Positions 31,880 through 35,019 of a stretch of 35,019 nt of DNA are shown in pieces. A model generated the notes under the pieces. It was not told the DNA's origin and did no database searches. It saw nothing but the letters and a program-made list of their open reading frames with translations. The DNA lies in the NCBI GenBank assembly GCA_021159015.1, contig JAGGSQ010000052.1, positions 1 to 35,019 on the forward strand. The letters run 5' to 3'. A program made the position numbers and the translations under genes. This DNA is from Candidatus Omnitrophota bacterium (GTDB lineage Bacteria > Omnitrophota > Gorgyraeia > Duberdicusellales > Duberdicusellaceae). Every line of letters starts with the position of its first letter. The first letter of the stretch is position 1.

Positions 31880-33889
31880 TTATCCTGTAAAAATCTTACC
31901 TATCTGATAGAAAAGAACACTTAAAACCCATCCTAAGATTAAACTGTAAGATACAGCCAGAGCAGCCCATTTCCAGTTGGTTTCCCTTTTTATGGTAGCA
32001 ATTGCGGCAATGCAGGGAATGTAAATCAAAGTCATAATCAAAAAGGCATAAGCGGATAAAGGAGTAAACTGTTGCAATAAAACTGCTTTTAAACCCTCTT
32101 CCGTTGCTCCATATAAAGTTCCCAGAGTTCCTACCATAACTTCTTTTGCCAGTATGCCAAAAACAAGGGCAACGCCTGCCTGCCAGAAACCAAATCCGGC
32201 TGGTTTAAATAAAGGAGCTAAAATTTTGCCAAACTTACCAATCAAAGAATTTTCTCCCGCGTATCCAACTCCCAAAGGAAGACTTGATAAAAGCCAGACA
32301 AGCACAACTCCCAGGAATATAATTGTTCCTGCCTTTTTCACAAATAAAGAAGACCTCGTCCACATAGACAAAAGAACATTTCTTATTGTTGGGATTCTGT
32401 AAGGCGGAAGTTCCATAACTAAAGGAGCAACCTCTCCTTTAAAGAACATATGTTTAAAAACCTTGGCTACAAAAATTGCTAAGATTATCCCCAGGATATA
32501 CAGAGAAAATACAATCAACCCTTGATTTTTAGGGAAAAAAGCTGAGGCAAAAAGAATATAAACTGGAAGGCGAGCAGAACAGCTCATTAAGGGATTAACC
32601 AGAATTGTTAAAATCCTGTCTTTTCTTGACTCCAGAGTCCTTGCGGCCATAATTCCTGGAATATTACATCCAAAACCCAAAAGCATAGGGATAAATGATT
32701 TTCCATGCAACCCTAAAGCATGCATGAATCTGTCCACAACAAAGGCAGCTCTTGCCAGATACCCGGAATCCTCTAAAATTGATATTCCTAAAAATAAAAA
32801 CACAATATTGGGCAAAAAAACCAAAACCGAACCTACTCCACTTATTATTCCATCAGAAACTAAAGAGCCAGCCCAAAAGGGGAGGTTTTGATTTTCAAAA
32901 AATAGTTTAGCGCTTTCAGCCAAACTGCCAAAAAACCCATCAACTAAATCAGCAATAGGTGAGCCAAGGCTAAATACCATCTGAAACAATAAATACATAA
33001 AAAATAAAAAGAGAGGGATTCCCAAAATGCGACTGGTTAACACTTTATCCAGTTTATCAGAAAAGGTAAGGCGGTCCTCTAAAGATATTTCTTTTTTAAC
33101 ACATTCTTTAACCACACCTTTTAAAAAAGCATATCTTCTTTCTATTATGAACGTTTCTAAATCTTCGCCTGTAAACCTTGAGAGCTCTCTCTCTGCTTTA
33201 TTTTTTACTTCTTCTATGTGCGGTATAGTGTTGTTTTCTATTTCCTTCAATAGGTCAAAACCCTGTTCCAGAACTCTTATAGCTGCAGCTCTTGGGGATA
33301 TATTTAAGGAGATCTCTTTATCTTTAAGAAGCAAAATAATCTCCTCTATTGTGCTTTCTAAATTTTGATAATCTATTTTGAAAGGTTTCCTTATATCCTT
33401 CTCCAGATTAACTATAATTTTCTCTTTTAAATCTTTAATACCCTTTCCTTTTGAAGCCACAGTTTCTACAATATCTGTTCCTAAAATCTTGGAAAGTTTT
33501 TGGGTATCAATTCTTATTTTACTTTTTCCTACTATATCCATCATATTTAAATCTAAAAGAAGCGGCTGCCCCATCTCCAAGAGCTGAATTACAAGATAAA
33601 GGTTTCTCTCTAAATTTGAAGCATCAATCACACAAATAACTAAATCTGGCTTTTCTTTAATTAAAAAATCACGGGCTATCCTTTCATCAATGGAATAAGC
33701 ACTGAGGCTATAAGTTCCCGGTAAATCCACAACCTCTATTCTTTCATCCTGATAAGTAAAATATCCCTGCTTTTTCTCAACTGTAGTTCCAGGCCAATTT
33801 CCAATCTTTTCTCTTGCTCCGCATAAAAGATTAAATACTGTAGTTTTTCCTGAATTGGGATTTCCTGCTAAAGCAATTTTATAACCCAT
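31880..33889 (-). CDS. feoB: Ferrous iron transporter B
   Basis: A 669-residue Fe(II) transporter: a G-protein domain with GNPNSGKTTVFN (G1), WPGTTVEKK (G2), DLPGTYSLSAYSIDE (G3), LNMMD (G4) and ASKGKG (G5), a guanine dissociation-inhibitor helical spacer, and a membrane part with two Gate regions (LGFGCNIPGIMAARTLESRK and the second around GTLGTLYGA). The cysteine of GCNIPG is the proposed iron path residue. It starts two bases after feoA. No feoC is seen. It would supply iron in reduced, anaerobic surroundings. Confidence 0.97.
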   Translation of the reverse strand: MGYKIALAGNPNSGKTTVFNLLCGAREKIGNWPGTTVEKKQGYFTYQDERIEVVDLPGTYSLSAYSIDERIARDFLIKEKPDLVICVIDASNLERNLYLVIQLLEMGQPLLLDLNMMDIVGKSKIRIDTQKLSKILGTDIVETVASKGKGIKDLKEKIIVNLEKDIRKPFKIDYQNLESTIEEIILLLKDKEISLNISPRAAAIRVLEQGFDLLKEIENNTIPHIEEVKNKAERELSRFTGEDLETFIIERRYAFLKGVVKECVKKEISLEDRLTFSDKLDKVLTSRILGIPLFLFFMYLLFQMVFSLGSPIADLVDGFFGSLAESAKLFFENQNLPFWAGSLVSDGIISGVGSVLVFLPNIVFLFLGISILEDSGYLARAAFVVDRFMHALGLHGKSFIPMLLGFGCNIPGIMAARTLESRKDRILTILVNPLMSCSARLPVYILFASAFFPKNQGLIVFSLYILGIILAIFVAKVFKHMFFKGEVAPLVMELPPYRIPTIRNVLLSMWTRSSLFVKKAGTIIFLGVVLVWLLSSLPLGVGYAGENSLIGKFGKILAPLFKPAGFGFWQAGVALVFGILAKEVMVGTLGTLYGATEEGLKAVLLQQFTPLSAYAFLIMTLIYIPCIAAIATIKRETNWKWAALAVSYSLILGWVLSVLFYQIGKIFTG

Positions 33890-33891
33890 TT

Positions 33892-34122
33892 TTATCCCTT
33901 CTTTACATACTCAACAAAAATTCTAAAAGAAGCGCCTCTGCCTAAAGCTATCCTTGAATTGCCTAAGGAGATTAAAAGAAGGCCTCTGGTATTATTTAAT
34001 ACTTTTATAATTTCTCCCTCATTTATCCCCATATTCATAACTCTTGATACAAAACCTCTTCCTCCAATTATTCTTACAATTCTTACTAATCTTTTTTCCT
34101 CTACCATTGATAAAGGCATCAT
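33892..34122 (-). CDS. feoA: Ferrous iron transport protein A
   Basis: A 76-residue SH3-like FeoA protein: RIVRIIGGRGFVSRVMNMGI followed by GEIIKVLNNTRGLLLISLGN and RIALGRGASFRIFVE. It binds and helps FeoB. Its ATG overlaps the stop of the dtxR-like gene by four bases. A tandem ATG (MM) at the start makes the first codon uncertain by one. Confidence 0.93.
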   Translation of the reverse strand: MMPLSMVEEKRLVRIVRIIGGRGFVSRVMNMGINEGEIIKVLNNTRGLLLISLGNSRIALGRGASFRIFVEYVKKG

Positions 34123-34844
34123 AAAACCTCAACAATCACTTTTTCTGCTTCTTCTTTTCTTAAACTTATATGGGTATTTTTTATTAAAACGTCTACAGGA
34201 GAACCTAAAGGAGCAACTTTTTCTATTTTGAGTATCTCACCCTTTACAAAGCCTAAACCTAAAAGTTTACTTTTTAAAATACCGGTATCAGTTATTTTTG
34301 ATATTTTTGCTTTGGCACCAACTTTTAAATCACTTAATTTAACTATGTTATTTTGGGAATTTCCTCCCAAAAATTTAGCCTTACATTCAAGGGGTCTTTT
34401 CTTGTGCTTGACAAAATAGTAAAAGTTGTTTAACCACTCAGGCTCACCCTGTGGACAGGTCTCAATAAAATCTATAAACTTAATGATTCTCTCAAGAGTC
34501 TCTTTGCTTAAATAATGCTCAATCCTGCAGGCATCAGTTTCAGCAATTTTCTCATCTATCCCTAAAATCTGGTGAAGAAATTTTTTAAGCATAATATGCC
34601 TTCCATAAACTGCCTTTGCTTTGTTGATACCTTCCTGAGTTAATTCAATGTATCCGTAGTATTCATGCACTATTAAATTCTTCTCTTTAAGTTTTCTTAA
34701 AACCTCAACTACTGAAGGAGCCTTAACCTTTAAATGTTTGGCTAAATCTTTAACTCTCACTGTCTGCTTTTTTTGTTTAATTACAAAAATACTCTCCAGA
34801 TAATCTTCTAATGAAGGGCTAATAGTTAAAACATTCCTTGCCAT
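34119..34844 (-). CDS. DtxR/IdeR-family metal-dependent repressor with FeoA-type SH3 domain
   Basis: A 241-residue regulator: winged helix (residues about 8-70, LEDYLESIFVI ... KAPSVVEVLRKLKEKNLI), a dimerisation and metal-binding domain (about 72-150) and a C-terminal SH3/FeoA-like domain (about 170-241). Metal ligands appear as His83, Cys106, Glu109 and His110 in TDACRIEHYLSKE; the cysteine is as in DtxR/IdeR, while MntR has glutamate there, so iron is the likelier signal. It heads the feoAB operon behind a promoter with overlapping palindromes and would shut off iron uptake when Fe(II) is plentiful. GGAGG precedes its ATG. Confidence 0.93.
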   Translation of the reverse strand: MARNVLTISPSLEDYLESIFVIKQKKQTVRVKDLAKHLKVKAPSVVEVLRKLKEKNLIVHEYYGYIELTQEGINKAKAVYGRHIMLKKFLHQILGIDEKIAETDACRIEHYLSKETLERIIKFIDFIETCPQGEPEWLNNFYYFVKHKKRPLECKAKFLGGNSQNNIVKLSDLKVGAKAKISKITDTGILKSKLLGLGFVKGEILKIEKVAPLGSPVDVLIKNTHISLRKEEAEKVIVEVL

Positions 34845-34869
34845 CTTTTCACCTCCTTAGTTAAGGAGA

Positions 34870-34902
34870 CCTAATTATATTAGGCATCCCTAACTTCGTC
34901 AA
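34870..34902 (-). promoter_or_regulatory. Promoter with overlapping DtxR-type operators before dtxR-feoAB
   Basis: On minus TTGACG (34897-34902), 17 bases, TATAAT (34874-34879, perfect). Two palindromes overlap it: CCTAAT-TAT-ATTAGG (34870-34884), which covers the -10, and TTAGG-CATC-CCTAA (34880-34893), which fills the spacer. The arms match those of the receptor-gene operator. Binding here would block RNA polymerase, so the regulator is expected to control its own operon. Confidence 0.75.
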
Positions 34903-35019
34903 GAGTTTTTCTAAAAATTTTAAACCTCCCCATCCCTCCATTTTTCTAATCATCCCCTTTGATTTCACTAATGAGATTCACGGATGTAAGAGAAGAAATC
35001 TTTAAGAATGATTTAACCC

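Noticed and set aside
34903-35019. Start of another gene or a dispersed repeat at the right end
   Set aside because: A stretch around 34960-34990 (ATCCGTGAATCTCATTAGTG on minus) has the feel of a scattered repeat seen in some genomes, but only one copy is in the window and there is no open frame of use.

Overview
All the genes I can support lie on the minus strand, so transcription runs from high to low coordinates. The window comes from a Gram-negative bacterium: it has a TonB/ExbB/ExbD system, a TonB-dependent receptor, a GT9 heptosyltransferase-like enzyme and an O-antigen-ligase-like protein. The AT-leaning composition, tightly overlapping housekeeping genes, a truncated ComEC, many secreted proteins of unknown family and a radical-SAM peptide cassette would fit an uncultured lineage such as Candidatus Omnitrophota or another member of the PVC/FCB-like candidate phyla. 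That placement is inference; nothing here is a phylogenetic marker I could align.

Region 1 (about 37 to 21485) reads as one very long transcription unit behind a plausible promoter at 21513-21541. In order of transcription it holds nfo (endonuclease IV), leuS, comEA-like, truncated comEC, purU, purB, purL (with fused PurS-like N-terminus), purQ, purF, a secreted HEAT-repeat protein, purM, an O-antigen ligase-like protein, a decayed gene, a GT9 glycosyltransferase, a GT39-like pseudogene with several frameshifts, a frameshifted S24/S26 peptidase, a PqqD-like RRE protein, a small putative RiPP precursor and a radical SAM/SPASM maturase. The first half is intact metabolism. The distal 6 kb is an envelope-sugar and modified-peptide locus in which three of eight genes are broken.

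Region 2 (21729 to 26065) holds an unknown membrane protein, a NYN-domain nuclease with its own promoter, a decayed secreted-protein gene, and a four-gene envelope-response cassette: ECF sigma factor, zinc-finger anti-sigma factor, CpxP/Spy-like periplasmic protein, and a secreted EF-hand protein with an extremely basic C-terminal His-Pro repeat array.

Region 3 (26518 to 34902) is an iron-acquisition cluster: DtxR-family regulator, FeoA, FeoB, TonB-dependent receptor, DUF4198 periplasmic protein (frameshifted near its 3' end), flavodoxin, two small unknown proteins, ExbB, ExbD and TonB. A well-formed promoter in front of dtxR carries overlapping TTAGG/CCTAA palindromes, and a related palindrome sits in front of the receptor gene, suggesting that the DtxR protein controls the cluster by metal.

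The most novel items are the RiPP cassette, whose modifying enzyme carries a simple tandem repeat in its body and another that supplies its stop codon, and the EF-hand/His-Pro repeat protein tied to an ECF sigma factor.
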